From positions 1 to 5,555 of the forward strand of contig JAEZSU010000048.1 in the NCBI GenBank assembly GCA_023421635.1: a DNA stretch of 5,555 nt, written 5' to 3'. The translations under genes were made by a program, and so were the position numbers. The notes beneath the pieces are model-generated. The model did no database searches, was not told the DNA's origin, and saw nothing but the letters and a program-made list of their open reading frames with translations. Shown piece after piece: positions 4,102-5,555 of this stretch. Each line of letters starts with the position of its first letter. The stretch's first letter is position 1. Source of the DNA: Actinomycetes bacterium. GTDB lineage: Bacteria; Actinomycetota; Actinomycetes; Actinomycetales; Microbacteriaceae.

Positions 4102-5555
4102 TCACAGCTCCGAGACGGTGCCGCCTTCGACGCGCCAGCGACGGTCGGTCCGAACGGCGTCCAGCATCCGCCGGTCGTGCGTGACCAGCAGCAGCGTGCC
4201 CTCGTAGGACTCGAGCGCCTGCTCGAGCTGCTCGATCGCGGGCAGGTCGAGGTGGTTCGTCGGCTCGTCGAGGACGAGCACGTTCACTCCGCGCGCCTGC
4301 AGGAGGGCGAGGCCGGCGCGCGTGCGCTCCCCCGGCGACAGCGCGGCGACGGGCCGCCCCACATGGTCGGCCTTGAGGCCGAACTTCGCGAGCAGCGTGC
4401 GGACGTCGGCCGCCGCCATCTCCGGCACGAGGGATTCGAAGACGTCCACCACCGTCTCGCCGCCGGTGAAGAGCGAGCGGGCCTGATCGATCTCGCCGAT
4501 CTGCACGTTCGCGCCGAGGCTCGCCGAGCCCTCGTCGGGCATGCGGCGGCCGAGGAGCATCCGCAGGAGGGTGGTCTTGCCCGCACCGTTCGGACCGGTG
4601 ATCCCGATCCGCTCCCCCGCGTTCACCTGCAGCGACACCGGACCGAGCGTGAACGCACCCTGCCGCGCCACCGCGCCGGCGAGGGTCGCCACGACGGAGC
4701 TCGAGCGGGGCGCGGTCCCGATCGTGAACTGCAGCTGCCACTCCTTGCGCGGTTCCTCGACCTCGTCGAGGCGCGCGATGCGGCTCTCCATCTGCCGCAC
4801 CTTCTGCGCCTGCTTCTCGCTGGACTCGGTCGCGGCCTTCCGCCGGATCTTGTCGTTGTCGGGGGACTTGCGCATGGCGTTCCGCACCCCCTGGCTGGAC
4901 CACTCGCGCTGCGTGCGGGCGCGGGCGACGAGGTCTGCCTTCTTGTCGGCGAACTCGTCGTACTTCTCGCGTGCGTGGCGGCGCACCGTGGCGCGCTCCT
5001 CCAGGTAGGCGTCATAGCCGCCGCCGTACACCCGGTTCGTGCCCTGCGCCAGGTCGAGTTCGAGCACCCGGGTCACGCAGCGCGCGAGGAACTCGCGGTC
5101 GTGGCTGACGAGCACCACCCCGCCCCGCAGCCCATGCACGAACGTCTCGAGCCGCTCGAGGCCATCGAGGTCGAGGTCGTTCGTCGGCTCGTCGAGGAGG
5201 ACGATGTCGAACCGCGACAGCAGCAGGGCCGCCAGCCCCACCCGCGCCGCCTGGCCGCCGGAGAGCGACGTCATGAGGGCGTCACCGGCGAGGTCCATGC
5301 CGAGTTCCGCGAGGACAGCGGGGATGCGGTCCTCGAGGTCCGCCGCGCCGCTCGCCAGCCACCGGTCCAGCGCGACCGAGTACGCGTCGGCCGGGTCTAC
5401 CCCCGCGGGCGCGAGGGCCGGATCGCCGAGGGCGGCCGCGGCCGCATCCATGTCCGCCGTCGCCTGCGCGCACCCGGTGCGCCGGCCGATGTAGGCGGCG
5501 ACGGTCTCGCCCTCCACCCGCTCGTGCTCCTGCGGCAGCCAGCCGACGAACGCGT
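4102..5555 (-). CDS. ABC-F family ATPase, N-terminus beyond the window
   Basis: The frame is open to the right edge, giving about 484 residues; roughly 50-60 N-terminal residues, including Walker A of the first domain, lie outside. The visible part begins with the first Q-loop (FVGWLPQEHE, near 5550-5521). Numbering from the GTG codon at 5517: NBD1 signature LSGGQ (85-89), Walker B and DEPTND (105-114), switch SHD (138-140); a basic coiled-coil linker (about 172-257); NBD2 Walker A GPNGAGKT (308-315), signature LSPGE (393-397), LVLDEPTNHLD (414-424) and THD (446-448). There is no transmembrane region. ABC-F proteins act at the ribosomal E site, as translation factors or as antibiotic-displacing protection proteins; which applies here cannot be decided. 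It does not look like EttA or Rv1473 as I remember them. The codon at 5517 is internal, not the start. It converges on the LysR-like gene with a 22 bp gap. Confidence 0.96.
   Translation of the reverse strand, partial: AFVGWLPQEHERVEGETVAAYIGRRTGCAQATADMDAAAAALGDPALAPAGVDPADAYSVALDRWLASGAADLEDRIPAVLAELGMDLAGDALMTSLSGGQAARVGLAALLLSRFDIVLLDEPTNDLDLDGLERLETFVHGLRGGVVLVSHDREFLARCVTRVLELDLAQGTNRVYGGGYDAYLEERATVRRHAREKYDEFADKKADLVARARTQREWSSQGVRNAMRKSPDNDKIRRKAATESSEKQAQKVRQMESRIARLDEVEEPRKEWQLQFTIGTAPRSSSVVATLAGAVARQGAFTLGPVSLQVNAGERIGITGPNGAGKTTLLRMLLGRRMPDEGSASLGANVQIGEIDQARSLFTGGETVVDVFESLVPEMAAADVRTLLAKFGLKADHVGRPVAALSPGERTRAGLALLQARGVNVLVLDEPTNHLDLPAIEQLEQALESYEGTLLLVTHDRRMLDAVRTDRRWRVEGGTVSEL

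Noticed and set aside
4077..4104. TGAGC / GCTCA inverted repeat containing both convergent stop codons
   Set aside because: A 5 bp stem with an 18 nt loop is weak; the symmetry comes largely from two facing TGA stops.
3830..4903. Long minus-strand open frame across the ABC-F 3' end and the LysR-like gene
   Set aside because: It is a frame-shifted shadow of the ABC-F gene; the translation is low-complexity Arg/Ala/Gly and carries no ABC motifs.

Overview
The window is chromosomal DNA from a high-GC actinobacterium. Very high third-position GC, GTG as well as ATG starts, tightly packed short genes and -10 hexamers sitting 6 nt ahead of start codons all point that way. The protein flavour (PfpI, VIT, VOC, a LysR-type stub and ABC-F, as I remember them from Microbacteriaceae) suggests Microbacterium or a close relative. 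That genus guess is from memory, not from a search. No insertion sequence, phage gene, tRNA, rRNA, CRISPR array or transfer boundary is visible, and no stretch over 300 bases lacks a gene.

Layout, left to right. The 3' end of a membrane transporter gene (+) is followed by a DJ-1/PfpI-type gene (+). Facing them on the minus strand are a Fpg/Nei-type DNA glycosylase gene and, 74 bp downstream of it, a 40-residue gene with a Cys/Gly tail. Divergent from the glycosylase is a lipoprotein gene (+) of unknown function. It converges, with a 6 bp gap, on a two-gene minus-strand operon: a VOC (glyoxalase-fold) gene whose last 14 bp overlap the start of a VIT/CCC1-type metal transporter gene. Divergent from the VOC gene is a short gene for a LysR-type winged helix with a basic tail (+). 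It converges on a minus-strand ABC-F ATPase gene that runs off the right edge.

Functionally this is a housekeeping and stress-flavoured neighbourhood: a PfpI-type enzyme, base-excision repair, a possible thiol or metal-binding mini-protein, an Fe/Mn transporter coupled to a VOC protein, and a ribosome-associated ATPase. I see no single pathway joining them and no convincing large new system. The points most worth a second look are the glycosylase with a broken zinc finger, the 40-residue Cys-tailed protein, the effector-less LysR-type protein with a lysine-rich tail, and a repeated promoter-to-ATG spacing that implies leaderless transcripts.
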